Assembly (NCBI RefSeq): GCF_025628885.1
Contig: NZ_JAOTIF010000020.1
Coordinates: 1-64,000 of the forward strand
Source of the DNA: Paraflavisolibacter caeni
GTDB taxonomy: Bacteria > Bacteroidota > Bacteroidia > Chitinophagales > Chitinophagaceae
Direction of reading: 5' to 3'
DNA length: 64,000 bases
Shown here: piece by piece, positions 55,812 through 64,000 of the stretch
Numbering within the stretch: position 1 is the stretch's first letter
Layout: each line of letters starts with the position of its first letter
The notes under the pieces: generated by a model
Told to the model about the DNA's origin: nothing
Seen by the model: the letters and a program-made list of their open reading frames with translations, nothing else
Database searches by the model: none
Made by a program: the position numbers and the translations under genes

Positions 55812-56184
55812 AAAAATTAGCTGCAATGGAAAGAATACCTAGAGGTGACGCTAGTTTTATTTTTAATAACGACCTTGAAAACGAAAACGACCTTGAAAAC
55901 TAACGCTGTGAGCTATCGCATAAAAACCACGAAATCTACTGTGGTCTATTTGAATGTTTGTAATTTGCAAACAAGCGCAATTCTAAAACAAAAAGAATGC
56001 CAATTGTTCCTGCCTGATGTTTTTTTCCAAAAAATAGTGTAATCATCAATATTGTGCCTAAGTGGATTTCCTTGTGATCACAGAACAGGGTGCCGTTTTA
56101 CTGTTCAAATGGTAATAAGGGTAAAAGAAATGAATAGGCCAGAGTATTGTTATTAGTACGTCATTACTATATATTAATTTGTTT
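55812..56184 (+). other. AT-rich non-coding region before the envelope locus
   Basis: No gene was found. AACGACCTTGAAAAC occurs twice with 18 bp spacing (from about 55868), and GAACAG/CTGTTC forms a small hairpin near 56083-56106. It probably contains the promoter for the seven-kb gene cluster that follows. Confidence 0.4.
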
Positions 56185-58203
56185 ATGTATAAAAAGCATG
56201 TACCGAACAGGGTAGCTCGAAAAATTGCAATCCATTTATTTTACCTGATTCTTTTACTTCTGAAGTTTGGTGATATCTGCGCCCAGTCTGCTTCATGGGA
56301 GACAGCGGGTGTTTTATACCGTGATGGCTATGTGACAGTGACGCTGGAATACAGGGTGAATAGCAAGATATGTGATCCAGGTTCTACAAAAAAAAGTTTT
56401 TGGAGGTACATTGTTGAAGGGAAAGGTCGTGGTAGTGACCTGTATTTGAACTGGAAAATGGATTATTTGAATTGTAATGGCAATGTTATTTGCCTTACCA
56501 ATAACCTGAATATCGGCAAGTTTGAAAATGATGGTAAAAATGAAAGTCTTGACTGGTCGTTTGAGGGAGCTACTATTGAAAATGAATTTTATGATGTCAA
56601 AACATCCAGTTATCCTGACCTAACAAAGCCTTTTGAAAAGAGGGTAATGCCGTCAGTTGCTCCTACATCTATTAGTGGTGACAGGAATGTAGTATATGGT
56701 CAAAGCTTAAGCTTGTCAGTTCAGGGTGGTTCTTTAGGCTCTGGCGCTAAATGGGTATGGTATGCGGATAAATGTGATGGTAATAAGATAGGTGAAGGTG
56801 CTACTATTAGTGTTCAGCCACTTCAAAATACAATTTATTATGTAAGGGCAGAAGGTAAAACCGGAGTGACCGCATGTGCATCTGTAAAGGTAAATGTCGA
56901 TCTTAATAGCCAGGCAGCTACCAGGATTAATGGACCGGCCTCCATTTGCCAGGGCCAGGGTGCTAAACTTAGGGTTGAAGGAGGTTTGCTGGGTTTGAAT
57001 GCTAACTGGTATTGGTACCAGGATAGTTGTGGTGGAAAACAAATTGGGGAAGGCGCATCCATTGTTGTTTATCCCAATAGGGAAACTACCTACTTTGTTA
57101 GGGCAAAAGGCCAGACAAATACTACAGTTTGCAGGTCTTATACCGTAAAGTTAGAATCGGCCTATGCCAATCCAACCGGAATAGAGAGCTCAACTACGCT
57201 TACTTGTCCTGGAATACCTATTCAATTGAAAGTTGTTGGCGGTGAAATATCCGATAAGGCTCAATGGGTTTGGTATAGAGGAAGTTTAAATTACAGTCCA
57301 GTAGGTTATGGGCGGACAATTACTTTAGATGCCACAACTACTACTACTTATTATGTGCGGGGTGAAGGGGGATGTCCAGCTACGACTCCATTGCAGCAGG
57401 AAGTCAAAGTATATGAAAACTCAAGTGCTCCCAGAGATATTAGCGCAGAACTGGTTAATAGAAAATACAGATTGAGTCCTATCGGTGGGAGCTTAGGTGA
57501 TAGTGCAGAGTGGACCTGGTACAAGAACAGTATTTCAAACAACAATAGAATTGGACAGGGATCAACTATAGTAACAAAGGTTACTAAAAACACAAGGGTA
57601 TTGTTGCGGGCTGAGGGCATATGTAATGTTACCGATTCGGTTAGTTATTTATTAACGCCTCCCCCCAAGCGCTATTTGTTTCTGAATTTAGGACTAATCG
57701 GAACCAGTCCATCAGATTTAACAAGCTTTGGTAACCTGGCTATTACGCTTGCCACCAAAAAGAAAATGGGCTGGTATGTAAGGGCCAAGCTCCATCTTTC
57801 TGCAAAGCCGGAGGCCAAGTATATTACTGATGATGAACAAGTTTATGGCTATCAATCTACCACTGCGTACTATAAGTATAATGGTGAAAAGAATGTCAAT
57901 CGCATGAGTGCAACAGGCGGTATGCTTTTAGGAAATAATAGGATCTCTGGATATATAGGAGCCGGTTATGGAACGAGGGATCTGTATTGGGGCATAACTG
58001 AATATACGCTGCAGGGTAAAAATAAAGTGGGCAGCTACTGGGCACAGCATATTGGTTCGTCCGTAAAAGGAATAGAAGCTGAAGGTGGGTTGATGATCAA
58101 CCTGGGCCATGTGAACCTAATGGGTGGCGTTAGCTACATCAATGATTCAGAAAATAAAACTCATTTAATAGATAGTCATATAGGTATTGGGGTAACCCTT
58201 TAA
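56185..58203 (+). CDS. Secreted Ig-like repeat protein with barrel-like C-terminus
   Basis: A protein of 672 residues with a signal peptide (ends DICAQ, about 34). Residues about 155-490 hold four Ig-like repeats of about 85 residues, each with a VWY/WYWYQD/WVWYRG/WTWYKN strand and YYVRAEG-type ending (YYVRAEGKTG, YFVRAKGQT, YYVRGEGG, VLLRAEG). The last 170 residues (LGLIGTSPSDLTSFG... GIGVTL) alternate like an outer-membrane barrel. It opens a co-directional cluster and probably displays the Ig arm outside the cell. Confidence 0.75.
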   Translation: MYKKHVPNRVARKIAIHLFYLILLLLKFGDICAQSASWETAGVLYRDGYVTVTLEYRVNSKICDPGSTKKSFWRYIVEGKGRGSDLYLNWKMDYLNCNGNVICLTNNLNIGKFENDGKNESLDWSFEGATIENEFYDVKTSSYPDLTKPFEKRVMPSVAPTSISGDRNVVYGQSLSLSVQGGSLGSGAKWVWYADKCDGNKIGEGATISVQPLQNTIYYVRAEGKTGVTACASVKVNVDLNSQAATRINGPASICQGQGAKLRVEGGLLGLNANWYWYQDSCGGKQIGEGASIVVYPNRETTYFVRAKGQTNTTVCRSYTVKLESAYANPTGIESSTTLTCPGIPIQLKVVGGEISDKAQWVWYRGSLNYSPVGYGRTITLDATTTTTYYVRGEGGCPATTPLQQEVKVYENSSAPRDISAELVNRKYRLSPIGGSLGDSAEWTWYKNSISNNNRIGQGSTIVTKVTKNTRVLLRAEGICNVTDSVSYLLTPPPKRYLFLNLGLIGTSPSDLTSFGNLAITLATKKKMGWYVRAKLHLSAKPEAKYITDDEQVYGYQSTTAYYKYNGEKNVNRMSATGGMLLGNNRISGYIGAGYGTRDLYWGITEYTLQGKNKVGSYWAQHIGSSVKGIEAEGGLMINLGHVNLMGGVSYINDSENKTHLIDSHIGIGVTL

Positions 58204-58215
58204 AAATCCATCAAA

Positions 58216-60369
58216 ATGAAATTATTCAGATTTTTTGTTTGTTTGCTATTCATCATAACTGCATGTACAAAGGATGCAGAAACGCCAAATGGGAAAGGCA
58301 ATATAAATGAAATTGAAACAGCAGATGTAACTGGCATCACGGCGACCTCTGTAATAGCTGGAGGTAAGGTCAATGTTATTAGTACGGTGCCTGTTACGCA
58401 AAGAGGTATCTGTTGGGCAACGACTGAGAAGCCAACAACAGCAAATCCTAAATTCAGCCAGGGTGCAGGGAATGATCCTTTTACCAGGGCCATCAGTGGG
58501 TTATTGCCAGGAACCACTTATTATTTGAGGGCTTATTTAATTAGTAATTCGTTGACTATGTACGGAGAACAAATGCAGTTCCGTACAAAAGATACGACTC
58601 CTATTGTTACCAACACAACATCCCCCAATACAATTACAACGATATCTGCAAGTTCTGGCGGTAACATAACATCGGATGGCGGGAAAGCAATCACAGCGAG
58701 AGGGGTGTGCTGGTCTAATACTACCAATCCTACTATAAGTAATAGCAAGACAAGCGACGGTACCGGGACAGGCAGCTTTACCAGTTCTCTAACCGGGCTT
58801 ACTCCTAACACGACCTATTATGTAAGGGCCTATGCTACCAGTGAGTTGGGAACAAGTTATGGGCCGCAAACGTCGTTCAACACAGGAGTTTCCGTTCCAA
58901 CTTTAAATACAACTGTAGCCAGTGCAATAACTGCATCGACAGCAACTACTGGTGGTACTATAGTAACGGATGGTGGAAACCCCATCACTGCGAAGGGTGT
59001 ATGCTGGTTCACAACTCCTAATCCTACGATCAGTAACTTAAAAACCAGCGATGGCACCGGAGCAAGCAGCTTTACAAGTAATATGACCGGGCTTATCGCC
59101 AATACCACTTATTATGTGCGTGCCTATGCTACTAATGGCTATGGAACATCCTATGGAGATCAGATACAGTTCAAAACGGGAGCCTCTATAGGAACGCTAA
59201 TTACAACATCTGCCAGTGCAATAACTGCATCAACAGCAACTTCTGGTGGTAATATAACATCTGATGGAGGAAGCCCTGTAACTGCGAGGGGGATTTGCTG
59301 GTCTACTTCATCTGCGCCTACTATCAGTAACAGCAACACCAATGATGGTGCGGGTACCGGTAGTTTTACAAGTAATATGACCGGGCTAGCTCCAGGTACG
59401 GTCTATTATGTGCGGGCGTATGTTACCAATGCTTACGGAACGGCTTATGGCCAGCAGATACAGTTCACAACATCTTACGCTCCTGCAAGTCTTACTACAG
59501 TGTCTGCCAGTTCAATTACTGCAACAACAGCAAGCACTGGAGGTAATGTAACATCGGATGGCGGATATTTTGTTAATCAAAGGGGTGTATGTTGGTCAAC
59601 TAATCCAAATCCTACAGTAGCAAACAGCAGTATATCCAATGGAACCGGAACCGGCAGCTATTCCTGTGTTTTAACCGGGCTTACTCCCAATACTACATAT
59701 TATGTGCGTGCTTATGCTATGAATACATTTGCAACGGCCTATGGCCAGCAGATACAGTTCACAACAAGTGCATCTGTGCCAGTTGTAACTGGAACTTCTG
59801 CCGCTTATAGTATTACGGGCACGAGTGCTTATTCCGGTGGTTCTATGTCATCGGATGGCGGGAGCCCTGTGACCGCGAAGGGGGTGTGCTGGTCCACTTC
59901 AATAAATCCTACCATCAGTAACACCAAAACAAACGAAGGTGCCGGCGTGGGCGGTTTTGCCAGTTATATGAGTGGTCTTAGTCCCAATACTACTTATTAT
60001 GTTCGTGCCTATGCAACCAATGCTTATGGAACAGTTTATGGAGCGCAGATACAGTTCACAACAACTGCCTCAGTACCGGTTATTTCTGCGACAACTACTG
60101 TTACAAGCATTACGAGAATTAGTGCTTCATCTGGCGGCACCATATCATCGGATGGCGGAAGCGCTGTGACTGCGAAGGGTGTATGCTGGTCCACAGCTCC
60201 TAATCCTACGACGAGTAATACTAAAACAAGTAATGGTACCGGGACAGGCAGTTATGCCAGTTCTTTGACAGGACTTAGTCCCAATACTACTTATTATGTG
60301 CGTGCCTATGCTACCAATGCTTATGGAACAGTTTATGGATCGCAGTTGCAGTTTACAACATTGCCTTGA
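58216..60369 (+). CDS. Lipoprotein with seven FN3-like repeats
   Basis: A protein of 717 residues. The lipobox in MKLFRFFVCLLFIITAC gives Cys17. Seven repeats of about 98 residues follow. Each reads roughly GGNITSDGG, VTAKGVCWST, PTISNTKTSDGTG, a TGL-(x)-PNTTYYVRAYATN turn, then YGTxYGxQIQFTT. The last six are close at DNA level (period 292-298 bp), the first is diverged. The fold is probably fibronectin-III-like. The protein is 12 bp behind the preceding gene and is likely surface-exposed. Confidence 0.85.
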   Translation: MKLFRFFVCLLFIITACTKDAETPNGKGNINEIETADVTGITATSVIAGGKVNVISTVPVTQRGICWATTEKPTTANPKFSQGAGNDPFTRAISGLLPGTTYYLRAYLISNSLTMYGEQMQFRTKDTTPIVTNTTSPNTITTISASSGGNITSDGGKAITARGVCWSNTTNPTISNSKTSDGTGTGSFTSSLTGLTPNTTYYVRAYATSELGTSYGPQTSFNTGVSVPTLNTTVASAITASTATTGGTIVTDGGNPITAKGVCWFTTPNPTISNLKTSDGTGASSFTSNMTGLIANTTYYVRAYATNGYGTSYGDQIQFKTGASIGTLITTSASAITASTATSGGNITSDGGSPVTARGICWSTSSAPTISNSNTNDGAGTGSFTSNMTGLAPGTVYYVRAYVTNAYGTAYGQQIQFTTSYAPASLTTVSASSITATTASTGGNVTSDGGYFVNQRGVCWSTNPNPTVANSSISNGTGTGSYSCVLTGLTPNTTYYVRAYAMNTFATAYGQQIQFTTSASVPVVTGTSAAYSITGTSAYSGGSMSSDGGSPVTAKGVCWSTSINPTISNTKTNEGAGVGGFASYMSGLSPNTTYYVRAYATNAYGTVYGAQIQFTTTASVPVISATTTVTSITRISASSGGTISSDGGSAVTAKGVCWSTAPNPTTSNTKTSNGTGTGSYASSLTGLSPNTTYYVRAYATNAYGTVYGSQLQFTTLP

Positions 60370-60405
60370 TGAGTATTGTTAAAAGCAAAAAATGGTGATA
60401 TAACA

Positions 60406-61179
60406 ATGAGAAAGAAATTAACCTGGCTTGTACCATTAGTTTGTATTAGTGCAGTTGTATTTGTGTTTATAACCTCTGCAGGTTATGATGAAAAGATCGC
60501 CCAGGAAAAGCCGATAGTTCCGCATCAGTATTCAATTCGCCTATTACTGGATGGTATAACCAATGAGCATCTTTTGGAGCAATTCCCATACGGGCGTTAC
60601 CTGGATTCGGCCAACATCCAGGATATTCAATCAATTAAGAATGATTTGGCGGTACTGAATGAGAAATTCCCTGGCGACAGTATGCGCAACATGCAGTTGA
60701 TTTCAATTGCATTAACAGACAGCCTGTATGCGCAGTATGAAAAGAAGCATTATTTCCAAATATTTGACGCTGACTTCTTAACACAATTATTCCAGTGGGC
60801 TGAAAAGTTCAATGCCTATGCTGAAATAGAACAGAGCAATACTTTATTGTATGGATCGATCTATAATTACTGGGGCAGTAAGATCAGTAATCATTTGGGG
60901 GAACTTTCAAAGAATAATTCTTCTTTGAAATACGAGTATAAGTTCAAGTATTTAAAGTCGAAGTGTGATGAAAAAAGGTTCTCTGTTGCTACTAAGGTAG
61001 GACAGGTTGAAAAGGTGGCTTATAACCTATTGAGCAGTCAATGGTCACACCTGCTCAATGCTTCCTGGAACCAGGCCACTTATATGCAATTAGTTGTATT
61101 TTTTGTATTTGGCATATTAACAATTTACGGATACCTATTAATTATCAAAAAAATAATAAAACGAAATGAAAATCAGTAA
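60406..61179 (+). CDS. Two-helix membrane protein with large extracytoplasmic domain
   Basis: A protein of 257 residues from ATG 60406. One membrane helix near the N-terminus (about 5-23) and one near the C-terminus (about 230-248) flank a helical, extracytoplasmic domain of about 200 residues with many Tyr and Asn (RYLDSANIQDIQSIKNDLAVL). No family recognised. Its last 14 bp overlap the next gene, so the two are coupled. Confidence 0.65.
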   Translation: MRKKLTWLVPLVCISAVVFVFITSAGYDEKIAQEKPIVPHQYSIRLLLDGITNEHLLEQFPYGRYLDSANIQDIQSIKNDLAVLNEKFPGDSMRNMQLISIALTDSLYAQYEKKHYFQIFDADFLTQLFQWAEKFNAYAEIEQSNTLLYGSIYNYWGSKISNHLGELSKNNSSLKYEYKFKYLKSKCDEKRFSVATKVGQVEKVAYNLLSSQWSHLLNASWNQATYMQLVVFFVFGILTIYGYLLIIKKIIKRNENQ

Positions 61180-62041
61180 ACTTCTATTAGCAGCAATCTC
61201 CCAGATCATGTTTGTTTCCGCCATGGCCCAATATGATGCCAGTTTGGTTGAATACAAATCGAGTTCTATTGCAGGCGAAACCTATAGTGTTATTAAAATG
61301 TCAAGAAAAGGTGAGCGTGTAAAAGTTAAATATTTTGCCGCGAATGCACCAGACGGTTCTCTTGTTTATGAGCGCTACCAGAAATGGGCTTCGAATAAAA
61401 ATGTAATTGCCGTTTCCAGTGGTACATACATGACAGATTGTAATGCCAGAAAGGCATTGCCGGTTGGTTTTTGTGTTGACAATGGAACAATTGTAAACAG
61501 GCAAGAAAAAAATGGCCTTGATGGTTTGGCAGTTGTTTATGCAACTGGTGGTATAGTGGCCTCTAATATCAAGGACGGTAATTTAAGTGTTAAAATCGAT
61601 GGTCAAAATGCTACGCTTGATATCAGGAACGCTTTTGACAGAGAAAGATTTTTAAAATGGGCTCAAGGTGAATCTGCAACTGTTTTTCAGACCCATTTAT
61701 TTGTTTATAAGAATCAATTGAAATTAGGTACTAATTCATCACCTAACCTTGCTTCCAGAAGATTTTTAGCAGTGTGCAAAGATGAGGATGGCTATGTGGT
61801 GCATTATATAATTAACCTTCCTAAGGAAGCTACTATTTACCAGGGTTCTGATAAAGCTTTTAAGATATTAAAAGATGCTGAATATGTGCAGGATGTTGTA
61901 TTCATGATCAATTTAGATACCGGCTGCCAAAATGTATTCAGTCTTTTTGATTCCAAAGGTAATAAGGTGGCAAACAAAAACTTCGCTGGTGATACAGATA
62001 TTACAAATGCTTCGAATTTGATCGTGTATTATTATGAGTAA
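61166..62041 (+). CDS. DUF2233/phosphodiester glycosidase-like protein, copy 1
   Basis: A protein of 291 residues with a signal peptide (ends AMAQ, 21). SSGTYMTDCN, then PVGFCVDNGTIVNR and FLAVCKDEDGYVVHY, are the DUF2233 (NAGPA-like) blocks; the Gly-rich first block and the DNGxIVNR segment form its active-site region. It may cleave phosphodiester-linked sugars, but this is untested. It overlaps the membrane protein gene by 14 bp. Confidence 0.75.
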   Translation: MKISKLLLAAISQIMFVSAMAQYDASLVEYKSSSIAGETYSVIKMSRKGERVKVKYFAANAPDGSLVYERYQKWASNKNVIAVSSGTYMTDCNARKALPVGFCVDNGTIVNRQEKNGLDGLAVVYATGGIVASNIKDGNLSVKIDGQNATLDIRNAFDRERFLKWAQGESATVFQTHLFVYKNQLKLGTNSSPNLASRRFLAVCKDEDGYVVHYIINLPKEATIYQGSDKAFKILKDAEYVQDVVFMINLDTGCQNVFSLFDSKGNKVANKNFAGDTDITNASNLIVYYYE

Positions 62042-62111
62042 GATAGTACCTATGAAATACCAAAACAGTTAAAAAATAACCAAACGATAAAAGTTATTAA
62101 ACTTCAAGCTT

Positions 62112-62987
62112 ATGAGATCAATTCCAATTATTGTTTTGTTCTGCCTGATTAGTGGACTGCAAGTGGCCAATGCCCAAAGTTATTTTGATGGAAAATTCAG
62201 AATAGCGGGTTACACTCATAAAGGTTATAACTATACCTTGTATGATTTTTCAAGGGAGGGTGGTAAAATAAAGGCAAAGTATTTTGCGCAAAATGCATAT
62301 ACCCAATATCAAAACTGGAAGAGTGGAAAGCAGGTATTGCTGATAACAGCAGGTGCATTTTCTGATTCCTGGAACCAGGATGGCAAGCCTGTTGGCCTTT
62401 GTGTGGATAACGGAGCCATTGTAAACAGGGTTCCAAATTCGGATATGGATGGTATGGTAATCGTTTACAATGGTGGCGCGCAGCAAGGAGGACTTGCCGT
62501 TGTGGATATGGATATAAAGCCAGTTACTGTACAAAATCCTACTGGCTCATATTATCCTAGAACTTCGGCTGAAGACCGTACCAATTTTTTAAGCTGGGGA
62601 GAGACTAATGGTGTTACACTATTTCAAACCCAACTGGTTTATTCTTCTGACAGGAGTTCGAGTAATGCAAACCTTACCTATGGCAGTAAAAGAGAAAGAA
62701 GATTTTTAGCTATCTGCAGAAAGAACAATGTGGTGCATCATGTGGTGGTGAATGCACCTGACGATCTGGAACTGAACCTGTCTGCAAGCTATGCAAAAGC
62801 AGTGCTGGATTATGATGGATTTAGCGTGTTATTCATTATGAACCTAGATACCGGAGATAAGAACGTATTACATGCATACGATGGGTCCTATTTAAAGGAT
62901 ATGAAACCATATAAAGGATCCAGCACATATGCTGACAGGGCTAAGGTTGAGAATGCAACGAACCTGTTGATCTATTATACAGAATGA
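62112..62987 (+). CDS. DUF2233/phosphodiester glycosidase-like protein, copy 2
   Basis: A protein of 291 residues, exactly the same length as copy 1, 70 bp downstream. The signal peptide ends NAQS (about 23). TAGAFSDSWNQ, PVGLCVDNGAIVNR, RRFLAICRKNN, LDTGDKN and NATNLLIYYTE line up with copy 1, so the two are tandem duplicates that have since diverged. Exported; substrate unknown. Confidence 0.75.
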   Translation: MRSIPIIVLFCLISGLQVANAQSYFDGKFRIAGYTHKGYNYTLYDFSREGGKIKAKYFAQNAYTQYQNWKSGKQVLLITAGAFSDSWNQDGKPVGLCVDNGAIVNRVPNSDMDGMVIVYNGGAQQGGLAVVDMDIKPVTVQNPTGSYYPRTSAEDRTNFLSWGETNGVTLFQTQLVYSSDRSSSNANLTYGSKRERRFLAICRKNNVVHHVVVNAPDDLELNLSASYAKAVLDYDGFSVLFIMNLDTGDKNVLHAYDGSYLKDMKPYKGSSTYADRAKVENATNLLIYYTE

Positions 62988-63148
62988 TGCCAGAGATGTT
63001 GTTGATGGGAGGAGGTTGCTGATCTCGAAAATTTGAGACTTGAGGTGTTTGGATAAGTGATAATAGCATTTTCCAGTTTCTTATTGCAACTGCTGTTGGT
63101 AATGAAAGTGGTGTTATTATTAACGAAGTAATTAACTAATCATTTTTT

Positions 63149-64000
63149 ATGAAAAATATTAGACAAAGTGTAACTGCAAGGGTTATGAAATTTATTGTTG
63201 CATCATTCCTATTTGTTGGTATGACGGTCGTGAGCTGTAGTGCACAGGAAAAGAAGGTTTCCAATTTCGAAGTAGCAGAAAAGGATGGCCTTTTAAAAGA
63301 CTATAGCGATCAGTCGGGCATCACTCTGAAAAAGTTAAGAGAGATCAATCCAAAAATGAAAAATGATACTGTGCATGCAAAGGATACTGTTATAATATCG
63401 TTGATTGAAGAACAGCCCAAAACTGCAGAGCATCTTAAAAAGGTATTAGAAAATGTTGAACCCGATGTTCTAGATCAGCAATTGGGTATAAGTGGATTAT
63501 TGAAAAGGGTTGTTTTCCAGGGCAAGCGATATATTGTTTGTGAAGTAAACCCACACCAGTATAAGATTGAGGCATTTAACCAAATGGAAAACGGAAGAAT
63601 ACATAATTTCAATTCTATAGCCAGCCTCAAGAAAAATGCATTAGTGTTTGCTATGAATGGCGGTATGTATGAACCAGACCTGAGTCCTGTCGGTTTGTTT
63701 GTATCGGAAGGGAAGATGTATAATCCTGTTAATTTGCAAAAGGATGGGCCAGGCAACTTTTACATGCAGCCAAACGGCATATTTATGCTTGATAATAATG
63801 ATGATGCACGCATTTTGGTCAGCGACAATTATCCTGCAGGGAATTATAAACCAAAGGTTGCCACACAGTCGGGACCTATGATCGTAAGCAACGGAGTTTT
63901 TAATAAGGCCTTTACTAAAGGATCTCCTAATGTGAATATAAGGAATGGTGTAGGCATCAATAAAGCGAACAATGTAGTTTTTGTGATTTCAGAAGACCGT
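63149..64000 (+). CDS. DUF2233-like protein with LysM-like N-terminal region, copy 3 (cut by window end)
   Basis: An open frame of 284 codons to the window edge. The signal ends SCSAQ (lipidated Cys about 30). A LysM-like segment (LLKDYSDQSGITLKKLREINPKMK, then TVIISL) comes first, then DUF2233 with FAMNGGMYEP, SPVGLFVSEGKMYNP and ATQSGPMIVSNG. This copy keeps the classical MNGGMY and SGPM blocks better than the two upstream copies. The C-terminus lies outside the window. Confidence 0.75.
   Translation, partial: MKNIRQSVTARVMKFIVASFLFVGMTVVSCSAQEKKVSNFEVAEKDGLLKDYSDQSGITLKKLREINPKMKNDTVHAKDTVIISLIEEQPKTAEHLKKVLENVEPDVLDQQLGISGLLKRVVFQGKRYIVCEVNPHQYKIEAFNQMENGRIHNFNSIASLKKNALVFAMNGGMYEPDLSPVGLFVSEGKMYNPVNLQKDGPGNFYMQPNGIFMLDNNDDARILVSDNYPAGNYKPKVATQSGPMIVSNGVFNKAFTKGSPNVNIRNGVGINKANNVVFVISEDR

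Overview
This window is most likely chromosomal DNA of a Bacteroidota bacterium, probably close to Chitinophagaceae (inference). The reasons are a type IX secretion C-terminal sorting domain, many short lipoproteins and secreted proteins, a Bacteroidota-style tyrosine recombinase, TAnnTTTG-like promoter elements, few clear Shine-Dalgarno sites, and families such as DUF4386, DUF2975 and DUF3179. I saw no rRNA, tRNA or CRISPR array.

Region 1 (about 1.7-35 kb) looks like a large integron-type cassette array. Almost every gene is a short, single, plus-strand gene, and the genes are unrelated to each other. Between them lie imperfect palindromes, mostly 130-145 bp, with diverged sequence and conserved architecture. 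Each starts with a left core resembling GCCTAAC, GCTAAC or GCCAAC. It then has two arms that pair with each other, a longer loop often containing a CAGACT-like motif, and a right core resembling GTTAGGC, GTTGGCA or GTTGTAYGC. This is the architecture of integron attC sites. About 22 more or less complete sites and about a dozen truncated ones are listed. Cassette products include thioredoxin-like proteins, alpha/beta hydrolases, RibD/DHFR-like proteins, SnoaL-like proteins, VOC proteins, DUF4386 membrane proteins, a DUF2975-HTH pair, nitronate monooxygenase, cupins, a CPBP protease and beta-lactamase-fold serine hydrolases.

The only recombinase seen (5.65-6.79 kb) lies inside this region and faces the same way as the cassettes. 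Its C-terminus resembles IntI (a YTHV segment followed by SPLD) but it lacks the extra domain typical of IntI. It is damaged by an in-frame stop and probably by a small internal deletion. A GTTGTAGGC core lies about 155 bp downstream of it, next to the first intact downstream gene.

Region 2 (35-55 kb) mixes strands and ordinary genes: a DUF3179 protein, a T9SS cargo protein, an NmrA-like oxidoreductase, an OsmC/YjdI fusion, a metallophosphoesterase, an alpha-amylase, a PEP-synthase-like protein that fits rifampicin phosphotransferase, a serine hydrolase and a VWA protein. Attachment-site fragments persist here (44.3, 46.9, 50.3 and 52.5 kb), which suggests eroded or older cassettes.

Region 3 (56.2-64 kb) is a co-directional, tightly packed envelope locus. 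It encodes an Ig-like repeat protein with a barrel-like C-terminus, a lipoprotein with seven repeats of about 98 residues, a two-TM membrane protein, and three consecutive DUF2233 (phosphodiester glycosidase-like) proteins. The last of these is cut by the window edge.
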